A stretch of 64,000 nt of DNA, taken from the NCBI GenBank assembly GCA_025603075.1, contig MU626326.1, forward strand, positions 1 through 64,000, written 5' to 3'. Source of the DNA: Neoconidiobolus thromboides FSU 785. Its lineage: Eukaryota; Entomophthoromycota; Entomophthoromycetes; Entomophthorales; Neoconidiobolaceae. The notes beneath the pieces were generated by a model. It was not told the DNA's origin. It did no database searches and worked only from the letters and a program-made list of their open reading frames with translations. Below are positions 51,976-64,000 of the stretch, one piece after another. Within the stretch, counting starts at the first letter, position 1; every line of letters starts with the position of its first letter. Both the position numbers and the translations under genes were made by a program.

Positions 51976-54201
51976 ATGTCCAATAACAAAAACATTATGC
52001 GCACCTCAGATGGTTTAGATGAAACGGATGACAAGCTAGATGACTTTGATATCTTATTTGCTGAAACTGAACAAATAATGTTTGATGAACCAATCGAAAG
52101 GATAAAAGAAGAGATGCCAAAAGCTGTTACAACTGACGATATGAGTGATTTGGAACTCCCTAATTTAAAAGAACAACTTGCTTGTTGGGATCAATATGAC
52201 CAAGCAACTGATGGATACGCGGAATTTAAATCTCCTTACTTTGAATCTGAAGAAAATGACACTCAAGGCTTCGATCCTGATTTTTTAAAACTTAAATTGA
52301 GTATAGAAACATTCATCCAAGAGGAAGATTATGTAAGCTCATTGTATATAGCTAATCTTATGAACGATCTTTATCCCGAACGTGATTTACCAAAATATTT
52401 AGTTGCCAAATCTCTTTATCATTTGGGGAATTACCATGCGGCGCATAGGTTATTAAAAGAAATTCCCCAAGATCAAATGGATATAATTACTAGCATCTTA
52501 TTTGCTAAGATCTGTTTGAAATTAAACAACTTTGTTGATGCAGAACAAATATTATCAAAATATAAGGATTTAAATAATTATCAAGTACAGTTAATTCTTG
52601 GTAAAGTGTATAACCTTTTAAATAGAAAAGATCAAGCAGAATTACACTTTGATCGCGCTTGGAAACTTAATGCTTTTTCATATTCTGCTTACAACTCCTT
52701 ATGCTCTGTTATAAGCCTAAATCAAGATGTCTATAAGTTTATAAATAGGATAAGAAAAACATTTAATTCCTCAATTAAATCTTCTGCCCTTAATGGGAAC
52801 CAAAATGGAACAATTTCACTAAACAACACTCCAGTAAAAGTAAAAAGACACCATATAGAGCTTCCTTTAAATGGTGCTTTATCTGAGAGTGGATCTCCAC
52901 TACCTTTGATACATGATCTTGGTATTTCTCTTGACCATAAAGTGAAATTTTCATCCAAGCCCTATCATATTCAAAGATTTCAGAATTTTATTTCTTGGCC
53001 TAATGAAAACGAAATAGATAATGAAATTTTGGGTACATTTTCTATTTCTGAACTTAACACTGAAACTGTATCTTCAAAAAGACTTCGTGATGATCATGAA
53101 GGAGATGATCCTAATAAAAGAGCAGAAAATGAATCAAGTCAACAAAAATCGATCATTGACGCTATTTTCTGTGACATGTTTATTATCAAAGCATCTTTAA
53201 CTTTCTGTGAATCAAAATTGGGCGAGGCACATTTAGCTTTACTTCCAGAGAACGTTAGAAAGGGCCAATGGGCTCTTGGGATGCATGCTCAGGTTTTACT
53301 CAGGCAAGAGGAAACAACAAGTGCTAAAGATAAATTTACCAAAATGCTCAATTCATATCCACATTTAATAGAACATATGGAGCATTATATAGGATTTTTA
53401 CTTAAGAAAAAAGACTTCGGCGGGATTTCAGGTATTAATAGCATACTTGAAATAATGGCCCCGGATTCTATGGTTTCGCACCTTGCTCAGGCTGCTAAAT
53501 GTTTTGTGCAAGGTCATGATGAAACTGGGGTAGAATTTTTAGAAGAAACAAAAAGGTTATTTCCCGGGGAGTGGGCACCATACTACATTGGTGGATTACG
53601 ACATTTACAGTTAAAAAATTACCACGAAGCAAACGATAATTTTCAGCTTGCTTTAAAGTTTAACCCTCGTCATTTTGAATCTTATTTAGGGGTCTTATCT
53701 CTTTCCACTGTTTTAGGAAACTTCGATGAATACATAGACCTTATTAAAATGGGAATTAAATTATCTCATTCTCATTTATCGATTAATAAGTTAGCACTTC
53801 AAACTTTCTTTTCACTTGGAAAGTATGATGAAGTGAGAGATATTTTAAATCGATATACTGATAAAGATAAAGATATACCCGGGATTTCGTTTTATCGTGC
53901 TGTTATGTTAGCTTATGACAAGAAATTTACTCAAGCAAAGGCTATTTTAGAAGAGATACTCAAAACTTACCCTAATCATGCTAGCGCTCGTGTGATATTA
54001 GGTAGAATTTACTGCTATGAGAGAAAAGATGAGGAAGCTTATTTTATGTTTGCAATTGCACAAAATCTAGATCCAAGTCTGAAAGAATCAATTAAAGATT
54101 TTATGGTTTTTATTAACAATATGAAATTGAAGCCAGGAAGACTAGAAGAGGCAGCCTTTGAGATTAGTGACTTGGTGATTTCAAAGCCGTGTATTATTTA
54201 A
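51976..54201 (+). CDS. CDC27: APC/C TPR subunit, CDC27/APC3-like
   Basis: Intronless, 741 residues from the ATG at 51976; a further upstream frame opens only with TTG. The TPR arrays have the APC3 layout. An N-terminal set holds YLVAKSLYHLGNYHAAHRLL, KICLKLNNFVDAEQIL and LGKVYNLLNRKDQAELHF. A disordered middle (about 265-385, with GDDPNKRAENESS) follows. The C-terminal set begins with LPENVRKGQWALGMHAQVLL. These line up in order with APC3 (YLLATCYYRSGKAYKAYRLL...LGHVYCKTDRLAKG...LPSHHYNTPWVL). The usual GNCFSLQ motif is not conserved, so the protein is divergent. It would scaffold the anaphase-promoting complex. Other APC TPR subunits (APC6, APC7, APC8) are less likely because of the N-terminal match. 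Confidence 0.68.
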   Translation: MSNNKNIMRTSDGLDETDDKLDDFDILFAETEQIMFDEPIERIKEEMPKAVTTDDMSDLELPNLKEQLACWDQYDQATDGYAEFKSPYFESEENDTQGFDPDFLKLKLSIETFIQEEDYVSSLYIANLMNDLYPERDLPKYLVAKSLYHLGNYHAAHRLLKEIPQDQMDIITSILFAKICLKLNNFVDAEQILSKYKDLNNYQVQLILGKVYNLLNRKDQAELHFDRAWKLNAFSYSAYNSLCSVISLNQDVYKFINRIRKTFNSSIKSSALNGNQNGTISLNNTPVKVKRHHIELPLNGALSESGSPLPLIHDLGISLDHKVKFSSKPYHIQRFQNFISWPNENEIDNEILGTFSISELNTETVSSKRLRDDHEGDDPNKRAENESSQQKSIIDAIFCDMFIIKASLTFCESKLGEAHLALLPENVRKGQWALGMHAQVLLRQEETTSAKDKFTKMLNSYPHLIEHMEHYIGFLLKKKDFGGISGINSILEIMAPDSMVSHLAQAAKCFVQGHDETGVEFLEETKRLFPGEWAPYYIGGLRHLQLKNYHEANDNFQLALKFNPRHFESYLGVLSLSTVLGNFDEYIDLIKMGIKLSHSHLSINKLALQTFFSLGKYDEVRDILNRYTDKDKDIPGISFYRAVMLAYDKKFTQAKAILEEILKTYPNHASARVILGRIYCYERKDEEAYFMFAIAQNLDPSLKESIKDFMVFINNMKLKPGRLEEAAFEISDLVISKPCII

Positions 54202-54513
54202 TTGCATCTTATATCCTTAACCACTTTTGATTCTTGTTATACTTTTTACAACATTCGGCCATTATTTATACATTTTGATGATATTAAAATGAAATTACTT
54301 AAATATTGATATTTTCTTATATCGTATATTTTAAATTGTTTTTAAATATATTAAATAAATTGAATGATTGATTTGAATTAATAATACTAAAACTATCTCT
54401 TAAAGAGCAATTCAGCCAACTTTCACAAGATAAAAATGAGCTATAATTTAAAAAATTAGTTTATTTAGTATGTCAAAGATGACAAAGATCTATTTTTTTT
54501 AAAAATCAGAAAG
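54202..54513. terminator. Convergent 3' flanks of CDC27-like and ZNF277 genes
   Basis: 312 bp, AT-rich, between two convergent stop codons. No distinct poly(A) signal was assigned. Confidence 0.35.
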
Positions 54514-55992
54514 TTAATTTTGGTCAATATTTAACTGTGCTATTTTTTCAAGCATATCTTTCTGAGAAGGATCTAAAGTTACAGTGTCATCGACTTTGTC
54601 CCCTTTCTTTCCCTCCTCCTTAGTAGCAGCATCTGTCGTCCCTTCTTCCTCAAATAAAGTATCTACAAACATAATAAGTGCATCGTTTTCTAAAATTGGT
54701 AGTAAATAATTTGGATCTTTAAAAAATTTGGCTGTTTTAGGTATTTCGGATCCTAGGCAGTTGGAATTTAGATAATGAGATTCAAGGTTATCTGGAGATT
54801 CATAATGACTTGAACACAAGAAACATTTGTTTTGCAATTTATGAAATCTTATACAATTAATTAATTGAACCATTTGATAAAAATCAAGACCTAAAATAAT
54901 AATTTAACGATAAACAAGCTATAAACTACAAGTGCAAACTTACTGAGATCTTTTTGAATTTTAACTAGATCAAACCGGAATCTCTTTTTCATATGATTAA
55001 GGCACCCAGTAGTTGTATCAAAACTTTGGTTATCGAAAAGAGAATGTGTTTGCTCCTTTTCAATTTCATCCCATTGCATCCAGGCTGAGTCTCCTTGGTC
55101 ATCTAATACATCGTCATTCTCCTCCTTTTCTAGCTGCTTCCAGTCTTTGCCAGGTTCCGCATAATTAACAATATAGTATGGATCATATCCATGATTTCTG
55201 CTATGAATTTTAAAGTGCTTCTTCTTCCTCATATGCTTTCTCAATACTATAGCACTCGTAAACGTTCTTTCGCAATAAATGCACACATTTCTTTTTAATT
55301 TGTCTTCTAAAATCGAAAGGAACTCTTCAACATATACTAAATTATCTGGCAATCCTATATTAAATCCATGCTCTTGGTACATGTGCTGAAAGAGGCTGGA
55401 GCGATTATCAAATATTAGAGAGCAAAAGAGACACTGTCTTGGTTCATTTGCTTCAGTTTTGCGTTCGTTTTCTTGTTCTTGTAACACTGAGTTTAATTTT
55501 TCTTGTTGTAATTTGGTACGAATTTTCCCATCCTTATGAAATCGATGGCTATCAATAATCTTATAAGTAAACCCCTCTATAAAATGTTAGAAAAATACTT
55601 ATAAACTAAAACAAAATACCTTGATTATCTTTAATTGGAGGGAGATGCTTATCATCATTTAAAATACTCTGGTTTTCTGCCCAGTACTGTAAGTATTCGT
55701 CTAAAAAGGTACGACAATAAATTAAATTCTTGAAAAAGTACCCATGCTCTTTTTTAACATGATTGCTAATCCCACTTATTTCATACACTTTTTTATTGCA
55801 GTTGTCAAATGGGCAGTTGATTTTGATTGGGTTTGGGGTAAACTTAATGTATTCCTCTTCACTCTCACTATCTTCATACTCACTTGTCTTTTCTTTATTT
55901 TCTACTTCTTCAGTCACAGCCTTGTCTACAACTTTGACAGCTGGTCCTTTCACAGTTTCCCATCCTCCCTCTTCTTTTTCCTTAACTAGCAT
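54514..55992 (-). CDS. ZNF277: C2H2 zinc-finger protein, ZNF277 family
   Basis: Three exons: 55992-55620, 55576-54944 and 54890-54514, giving 460 residues. Family landmarks in order: CPFDNCNKKV...NHVKKEHG, CLFCSLIFDNRSSLFQHMYQ with HGFNIGLPDN, CIYCERTFTSAIVLRKHMRK followed by KKHFKIHSRN and YDPYYIVNYAEPGKDW, LDDQGDSAWMQWDE, HMKKRFRFDLVKIQKDLSLD and FYQMVQLINCIR, then CFLCSSHYESPDNLESH. These match human ZNF277 closely (for example HAFNIGLPDNIVNCNEF and INYLELGKSW). ZNF277 acts with the small ribosomal protein uS5 and with Polycomb in animals; the fungal role is unknown. Spans the gap between the CDC27-like gene and tRNA-Arg. Confidence 0.9.
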
Positions 55993-56276
55993 TATAATAA
56001 ACTAAAAAATATTTTAGATGATAAAAAGGAATTTTTTGTTCATTGTTTCCTTTTATGTACATAAATTGATTTATTCTCCTTTTATCAAATTATCTAGAAG
56101 CTCCCAAACCTGTAAGTTTCGGTCGAGAAAAACTAAATTCTACTCACTTTTCAATTTACTGATCCAATTATATATTCTTACTAATTGGGCCAAGGATAAA
56201 AGCGGACCTAAAAAATGTCACGTATCTTTTGAACAAGTTTATATAAAATCAATAAACTAAAGTAACCGTAGTGCGA
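55993..56276. promoter_or_regulatory. Upstream region of ZNF277 and tRNA-Arg
   Basis: 284 bp. Two small open frames here look accidental. No box assigned. Confidence 0.3.
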
Positions 56277-56349
56277 GCCCTTGTAGTCTAATGGATAAGA
56301 CGTCGCTCTCCTAAAGCGGAGGTTGCAGGTTCGAGTCCTGCCTGGGGTA
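56277..56349 (+). tRNA. tRNA-Arg (CCT)
   Basis: 73 nt. D arm GTC...GAC, anticodon stem TCGCT/AGCGG with loop CTCCTAA, T arm GCAGG-TTCGAGT-CCTGC. The acceptor stem has wobbles and one T-T mismatch (GCCCTTG with CTGGGGT). A T5 run follows at 56351. No intron. Confidence 0.92.
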
Positions 56350-56643
56350 CTTTTTGGATATTTTATTTTGTTAAGGAAAATTTGTATGCTATATAGCTAA
56401 ATGCTCTAATGCTAATATTGAAATATATGTACCAAGTATTATACAATTAGAGTATAAAAAATTGCTCTTATACAAATTAAGTTTGAAATTACTAAACTTA
56501 GTTATTATTTAAAACCTATATCTATTTTGGATATTTATTATAAAATCGAAAAGCTTATATATGTAGTTGAATGACTTGGTTAAAATTTACAAATAGGATT
56601 ATATTAGATATAAATAGAATCAATAAATTATACTTGATATAGA
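56350..56643. other. AT-rich intergenic between tRNA-Arg and phospholipase D
   Basis: About 290 bp. Nothing beyond the tRNA terminator. Confidence 0.4.
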
Positions 56644-59600
56644 TTATGAGACTAACTCGTTACCCATAATGTCTTCAAGGATTGACCAATCAAGAGAATC
56701 GGAATGACAAAACCTAGTGGGATGGAAGCATAAAGTACCTCTCAAATCATTAAGTTTATATAATAGTTCATTCTTTGGAGATTTAATCTTTCCATTTTTT
56801 ACCTGAAGATTAAATTCCTCCCATTCTTGAAAAGTATTAAATGAATTAGAAGGTATATGAGGGAAAATTTGCTTAAATATCCCAGTATTAAGTTTGGCTA
56901 CTTTCCTGAAGATACCATGATAGGTAGCATCACATATGGGATCTTGTGATAGTTGTTGGACCCAAGGGTGTTGATCATACACCTTGTTCAAAAGTCCTAA
57001 ATGTTCTCTCCAAAGCTTGACTCGTAAATCATGAGCAAATCTCCTTCCAGTAAACTTTTTGTTGTCCATATTCATAGAAACCCTTTTTGTGTCTAAAACA
57101 ACAGCTCCTAATTCTGAATCTCGATTTCCAAGCATTGATCTATCATTAAGATTGTTTGAAGCAATGATTGCAATCTCATCATCTACTAACATTATTTTAC
57201 TATGTACAAACACCATATCAGTCACACATTTCCATTCAAATTCTTCATCTCCTTGAGTGTTATCATTACTAGACATTTCTTTACCAGAAGGAAGGATACC
57301 ATAGGTTCTTAAAAAGTAAAATCCTACATAATCAAATGCGTCTAAATCGGGGAATTCTAGTTTAAATTGATCAAGCAAAGATAGTCCGCCACGGAAGAGT
57401 GTTTGATATGATAGCTGTAACATATGGTTAGCAGGTTTTCCAGTTTCTTCTGGAATAGGGAACATAATAAACACTCTAAACTTTCTTTTGTTTTTTATGG
57501 CATCTTTGATCCTATCTAAAATAGCTACAATAATTCGATTCTCTACCCCACCACCTGCTGTTGATGATACTATATATTGGTTTTCTATATAGATATAGTG
57601 TTGAGCTTTAGAAATGGCTGCCATATAGGCACCATAGACAGATGCTTCAGTAGTTCTTCCTTGTAATCCAGACCAATCTCCTAATGATCTAATAATCTGA
57701 ACCTCGCATGTAAACCTTCCTCTACCAGCAATACCTGAAGGGGGAAGAGCAGGGGCTTTTGGGAGTCCGATCTTAGGTAAATGCTCAAAAGTATGACTTT
57801 TTCTATGATGATTCCATCTTTCTATAAAATTAACTGCAACATCATAAGCAGCTAAGCCCTCAATAGCTACTGAGACATCATGCCATGGCATTCTACATCT
57901 AGAAAACCTATGTACTATATCCTTTGTTGGTTCACTGTAACTTTCTGGTCTAGAATCCTGTGGTTGGTAGTAATCTAGTCCAAGCCAAACATAATTGGGC
58001 TCAAATTTTGAATTGTTTTTCTTAAGCTCTAAATAAGTTAAAGTTTCTGCCATCCCTCTTAAATTTTCTAGCTTTTGGTTTACTTTATATTTAATTTTCG
58101 GCTTCGATTCTGTATTCTCATTTGAATCATCAAGATCTAAAGCTGCTGTTGGAAGTAAAAAGGACCCCGGACTTGTCATATTTGAGTTAGGTGAAAAATT
58201 GGGAGATCCATTCAACGGTGATATATTTCCAAGTCCAGGTCCAGTAAATCTATAAGAAGGAGAAGTAGGTGGAGGAGTCTTCGGCTTTAAAGAAGGTGGT
58301 ACACCTAGATCTGTTAATTCATGATTAAAAGTGTCATACCTACCAACTGCATAATCTAAGCCCCCTACAATTGCTTTAGTAAAATCAATGCATGTAAATT
58401 TTTGGTGATGAGACCATAAAAAGTTTGGTAAACTAAAAGCTGGGTCCCTCATAATATGTATGTTTGGATGGTCTGCTTCGAGGATTTCTTTAGCTTCTTC
58501 CGAACATAAACTTAAAAAAAGAGAATTATTCCATATAATAACATATATTTGTATTCCCTCGTCTGCTTTTTTCCATAATAGGTTACATAGTCTATCTTCA
58601 TCTTTGAGTGGCAATGAGTCTCTCTTTAAATGGATAAAAGGGCTAAGCCACCAACAGCTCATAAATATAGAATCTGTAGCATCGTTTATTAAAGAAAAAC
58701 TTTTATCAAAAAAGTCTTTGCCATCAACTAATGCCTCACAAGCGATATGTGATCTAACCTCAGCAAATGATTCAAAAGGATGTTGGTATCTAAGCAGTTG
58801 TTTCCTGTGGGAGCTTGACATTGATTCAACGCTGCCACTACTTTTACGACCACAAGGAGTGGGATCTTCCCAACTTAGTATTTGATCGCCGCATTTAGCA
58901 CAAGTATAATGCAAAAGCTCTGATATTACCACCATGTTACTTTCAAATGCCCCGAAATCTGTGTGACATGTAGCACATAAAAAAGTTGACGACTTACAAT
59001 AACTACAACGATAGGTATCATGCAATACATACCCTCTATGCATTAAATAATGAGACGAGTAATGAAAACAAGATGAACAATATCCCATTTTACACGGCCT
59101 TTCTTCTCCCCATTCACTAATGGTACCATCGCAACGTGCACTAAAAAATATAAGTTTTTATTTGAAAAATTACTAAATAGTTACCATAATTCCTCATCAT
59201 AATCTTGATGACCCCTTGACATAGCTCCACAAGATGTACGACATTTTAGAGTAACTTGAGTACATTCAGTACATTTATACCTTGATCTTCTTAATAAATT
59301 ACGCTGTACTCTACCATGCACGGTCTGTTTAAAACACCATGAACAGTAAGCAAAAGCAACAAATTTTTTATCACTTAATAGATTGGTCATTCCTATTTTT
59401 ATTGCTTCTTTTTCGATACTTTCAACTTCTCTTAAGATTTCATTCTGGTAATCTCCTGACCCAGTAATTGGGCCAATTTTTGTGCCATCATCTAAAGATA
59501 ACTGTCGAGCCATTCTTTCTCTAAGGCCTCCATCTCCATCTACTAAACTATTTGGGTTAGGTATAGGACTTACTATACTATTTATATCTTCTCCAATAGT

Positions 59601-60221
59601 CGCCCCACACGTAGAAGTTGGAGAAGAGGCTCTGGGCAATTCTTTTATTAAACTCAAGAAGTTTGAACTATTAGACTCTTCGTATTCCAATTTTGAATCA
59701 CTGCTTAAGAGCTCTTTGATGGTTTGTGGGCTAGGGCTATATACTTGTATTTCCGCTTTTTGCTCTATATCTTCATCACAATCTTCATATCTTAATGGAT
59801 CCAGTCGCGCTGCTCTTAATTGTGATCTTTCTGCAACTAGGGCCGATTTTAATGTCTGTAAATTAAGCCTTAATTCCTTCTTCTTAGCTTTTCCCAGTCC
59901 ACTTAATCTTGATTGAACATTTTCTATCATCGTTGTTAATAATTCTTCTGAGGCTAATATTTCAGGCGATAATGAGGATATTTTATCACTGTCATTATTT
60001 TCAATTACTTCCCCACTTTCGCTTAGCTGCTCTATTAAATCTTGAATATATTCATGCTTCTTTAAACATGCATTTTCACTATTTGTATCCGCTGTTTCGC
60101 CTTCAATGACTATATCCGGTGTAATAATGGTTGATTGGTTACTATCGTTGTCTGGTTTTATCATATCATCATAAAGTACCCTAGATAAAGAAGGACTATT
60201 AACTTCATTTGCGGTTGACAT
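56644..60221 (-). CDS. Phospholipase D with Cys-rich zinc-ribbon N-terminal region
   Basis: Two exons (60221-59185 and 59140-56644) give 1,177 residues. A 44-nt intron joins two frames that would otherwise look like separate genes; the splice restores ELCARCDGT. Two HKD motifs are complete: HHQKFTCIDF (about 587) followed by GGLDYAVGRYD, and VHSKIMLVDD (about 989) followed by ASNNLNDRSMLGNRDSE. So it should hydrolyse phospholipid headgroups, mainly phosphatidylcholine to phosphatidic acid. Residues about 295-425 hold many CxxC pairs (CSWC, CTEC, CARC, CSSC, CSYC, CATC, CAKC), a chain of zinc-binding ribbons instead of the PX-PH pair of yeast Spo14. A Pro/Ser/Asn-rich insert lies between the catalytic halves. 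The far N-terminus (1-290) is acidic and disordered with a short coiled coil. Confidence 0.9.
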
Positions 60222-60615
60222 TTTAACAAATTTAATTAAAAAGGGCTCAGAATTCTCTTATATAAGTGTTTTATTGTAATTTCTTTTTATGCTAAATTTT
60301 CAAGTGTTTTAGTTAAATTAAGGTTATTTTTTCATTTAATGGCTCAAATGAAACTTTATCATCTACAAATGTCCCACATGGATAATTTTTGGTGTCAACT
60401 GCTATAACCGAAACGATACCTACCATGTGTTAGTCAATATTTAAAAGTTTGACATTAAAATTTACCTTTGTGATGTATTTTTCTCACGCGTAAATTTAGA
60501 TATTAATATTTTGTTAAACTTATTAGCATCATAAATATTTTGCAGAATTAAGTTGACATCATTATTGGAAAATGAGCTTCACAAAGTATTTGTTTTGAGG
60601 TTCTATTTTTTTAAA
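60222..60615. promoter_or_regulatory. Divergent promoter region, phospholipase D and PER1
   Basis: About 390 bp between divergent starts. TATATAAG-like sequence near 60256-60266 may serve phospholipase D. No other motif. Confidence 0.35.
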
Positions 60616-61599
60616 ATGCTACCAACTAAATTTATAAATTTGCTATTTTCTTCACTATTAGTATCAATTTATTTAGCAAGCAGAGGTGATAACCAGCCAA
60701 AGTTTATCAATTGTCTAACCAAATGTAAAGTAGATGAATGCGATTCAAACGGAAATAGCAAAACCCCCCTTCCGTTACAGCTTCAGTTAACATTTTGGAA
60801 TTGCGAAGATGAATGTAAATACCAGTGCATGCAAAAAAGTTACAGTATAATGCTACAAAATGATCAAGTTGAACAATTTTATGGCAAATGGCCGTTTTAT
60901 AGAGTGTTTGGTATTCAAGAGATAGCTAGTTTCGTTTTTTCCATTTTAAATGGTTATCAGCATTTCAAAGGTTTAATGAGATTAAAAAATGAAATCAGTT
61001 TTTTTTCCCCATATAAAATCATATATATGATATACGCATGTATATCCCTGAATACTTGGGTTTGGTCAACTATATTTCATGCTAGAGATAAAATATTTAC
61101 TGAAAAAATGGATTATTTTTCTGCTTATTTGTCAATCATCTATACTCTTTACATGACTTCAATGAGAGTCTTTAGGGTCAATTATGTATCCCATCCGAAA
61201 TATTTTATTACTTGGAGTCTAGTTTGTTTAGTTATTTATGCAAGACATGTAGCTTATTTAAGTGGTAAATTTGATTATGATTATAATATGTTAGCAAATA
61301 TAGTTACCGGAGGTATTAATAACCTTTTATGGTTTTTTTGGTCTACCTTTAATCAGCTTTTTCATCAGCCTAAGCACCCTAACCGTTGGGCTCCTTCTAT
61401 TGTTTGTTTCCTTATTTCTTTAGCTATGAGCATGGAATTGTTTGACTTCCCAGCTGTATTTGGTTTATTTGATGCCCATTCTATTTGGCATTTCTCTACT
61501 ATTTTCCTTATACCACGTTGGTATGACTTTTTTGTTAATGATATCAAGTATCTACACCTTAACTTGTTAGATAACAGAATATCTGCCAAAGAAATTTAA
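60616..61599 (+). CDS. PER1: PER1/PGAP3 GPI-lipid remodelling protein
   Basis: Intronless, 327 residues. An in-frame stretch before 60616 opens only with TTG, and the ATG at 60616 begins a good signal peptide (MLPTKFINLLFSSLLVSIYL). The lumenal Cys-rich part (C...CKVDEC, WNCEDECKYQCM) precedes FYGKWPFYRVFGIQE, then seven membrane segments. Conserved catalytic-type residues appear as WVWSTIFHARD (H and D) and HSIWHFSTI, in the CREST fold. It removes the sn-2 acyl chain of GPI anchors in the ER. Typical family length. Confidence 0.93.
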   Translation: MLPTKFINLLFSSLLVSIYLASRGDNQPKFINCLTKCKVDECDSNGNSKTPLPLQLQLTFWNCEDECKYQCMQKSYSIMLQNDQVEQFYGKWPFYRVFGIQEIASFVFSILNGYQHFKGLMRLKNEISFFSPYKIIYMIYACISLNTWVWSTIFHARDKIFTEKMDYFSAYLSIIYTLYMTSMRVFRVNYVSHPKYFITWSLVCLVIYARHVAYLSGKFDYDYNMLANIVTGGINNLLWFFWSTFNQLFHQPKHPNRWAPSIVCFLISLAMSMELFDFPAVFGLFDAHSIWHFSTIFLIPRWYDFFVNDIKYLHLNLLDNRISAKEI

Positions 61600-61938
61600 T
61601 TAGAGTAAAAGTTTTTTTTGTAATTGAGTATCATTTCAATAATTAATATAATAAATTTGTATTATTACTTTTTTGACTATAGCAACTATGACTTTAAAGT
61701 ATATTTCTACTCGAATATTCATTAACTTATTACTTTATTTTTCCAGATCTAAAATGACTCACTGCCACTTACAACTTTTTGTAACACTGTTTAATATTGA
61801 GATTTTTAACTTTAATTGGTAGATATAATATACCAAATTGAACAATATTTTAGAATATAAAGCTGTTTGTTACTTTTAATCGACTGGTTAAACATATATA
61901 AACCAAGTAGCTAATGTTTCACTATTATGGCAAAGTGA
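61600..61938. other. Intergenic downstream of PER1
   Basis: About 340 bp of AT-rich sequence. Nothing recognised. Confidence 0.4.
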
Positions 61939-62223
61939 ATATATAAGTGTAGCGTATATTTGGATGCTGAAAGTTTATATCAGGATACGAAAATAAAAAA
62001 CGAAGATAAGAAATACATGGGAAAATACTCTTACAGTAAATTTGGACAATTTACTTTGATAAATATTTATGATTACACGGGAATTAGGGCAACCAATCTG
62101 CAATTAGATGGTGGAGATTTTACGGAGAATCGTGCGGATAAACACTATGTAAGATTAGATTTACGCATAAACCAACTTAATAATGCAAAATTTCTCGAAA
62201 CTATGAATTCAAGCTATCTTTAA
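61939..62223 (+). pseudogene. Open frame without ATG, unidentified
   Basis: About 94 codons are open with no ATG in the upstream part. The peptide is protein-like (YSYSKFGQFTLINIYDYTG, NRADKHYVRLDLRINQ). It could be the last exon of a gene whose first exon I could not find, or a dead fragment. No family recognised. Confidence 0.3.
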
Positions 62224-62603
62224 TTAAAGTCTTGATATTCATCATCATTTTTAATTAAAACTTCGTTTCAAGTATTTTAACCATAAAATAGTGATTAGAA
62301 CCAAGTTTAAGCTTATATAATATTTATGTTATAGCTTTAAATTACATACTAGTTAATTGAATAATTATGACATAACATAAGGAGAGAAGCTGATAATAAC
62401 ATCAAAGAATAGATTTGACTTTAAATTTTGTCATGGCTAAAAAAGGCATAGTTTTTTTGAAATAAATTTTGCCGTGAAATTCCCATATTAAATACTAGCC
62501 AATAAAAGCTTCCATGTTTGCTAACTGTTTAAAGACGAAAAGGTTAAACTAACAGAAATTTAATTCTTGAAAGCCACTTTTCTTAGAAAAACAAAGTGTT
62601 AAA
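62224..62603. promoter_or_regulatory. Upstream region of PCT1
   Basis: 380 bp of AT-rich sequence before the PCT1 start. No motif assigned. Confidence 0.3.
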
Positions 62604-63658
<1,055 letters not shown>

Positions 63659-64000
63659 ATTGAAACATCGATTATTGCAGCTATATTATTAAAAACATGC
63701 TTAGATTGTTTAAACTATAATTTCATTTGATTAATATAATAAAGTTTAGCACTTTGATTTTTATGCACATTATTACAGAAAGATTTAGCTGAGTGCTTGA
63801 AAATTTTGATTTAAAATTTTGATTTTTTATATTGATTCTACTAATCTCCTTAAACTTTAAAGCGTTTATCTATTATAAATTTAAATATGTTTATTAACTT
63901 TGATCTATTAAGTCAAGTTTTAAATTAAAATGTTTAATACAATAAAGTTGTTACTAAGTGTTTATATGTCTGAAATTTTAAAGATATTCATTTCAAAAAG
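63659..64000. other. AT-rich 3' flank of PCT1 to window end
   Basis: 342 bp. Nothing recognised. Confidence 0.4.

Overview
The window is nuclear DNA of a very AT-rich, intron-bearing fungus. The evidence is a set of fungal housekeeping genes split by short GT...AG introns (about 40-70 bp): an M28 vacuolar protease, ADI1, MTHFR, SPX, IST1, eIF1A, a CDC27-like protein, ZNF277, a phospholipase D, PER1 and a CTP:phosphocholine cytidylyltransferase. There are also intron-bearing tRNA-Tyr genes and secreted Cys- or Thr-rich proteins. TRIR, ZMAT5 and ZNF277 homologues are typical of animals and early-diverging fungi, so a non-Dikarya fungus is the best guess. I cannot name the species. TGA is used as a stop codon, so the code looks standard.

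Layout. 1-25 kb is an accessory, subtelomere-like region. It holds a decayed DDE transposase, more than a dozen copies of a ~100-bp TA-flanked MITE, five ~464-bp solo-LTR-like repeats, a recent 1,828-bp tandem duplication, two paralogous hemerythrin-like genes, one M28 protease (PFF1) and three secreted proteins built from a 70-residue 8-Cys module. 25-44 kb is a gene-dense core: three identical tRNA-Tyr genes, ADI1, an ArsB/NhaD-type ion transporter, MTHFR, a mitochondrial methyltransferase, an SPX protein, IST1, TRIR, eIF1A, a ZMAT5-like protein and a large disordered protein with a helical C-terminus. 44-51 kb is a second accessory island, with a cluster of small secreted Thr/Tyr-rich genes, a second transposase relic, MITEs and a truncated LTR. 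51-64 kb is core again: CDC27-like, ZNF277, tRNA-Arg, a zinc-ribbon phospholipase D, PER1 and PCT1.

Functional links are loose. ADI1 and MTHFR both serve methionine metabolism. Phospholipase D, PCT1 and PER1 touch phosphatidylcholine turnover, its synthesis and GPI-lipid remodelling. The secreted genes sit in the repeat-rich islands, as fast-evolving fungal surface or effector genes often do.

The strongest structural observations come from sites that can be compared inside the window. Two transposase relics each carry a MITE where the other has an empty TA site. Two inverted LTR-like repeats carry crossed target-site duplications that record an inversion. A chimeric MITE marks the crossover that made the tandem duplication. 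Exon boundaries were placed by eye from splice sites, reading frame and family conservation.
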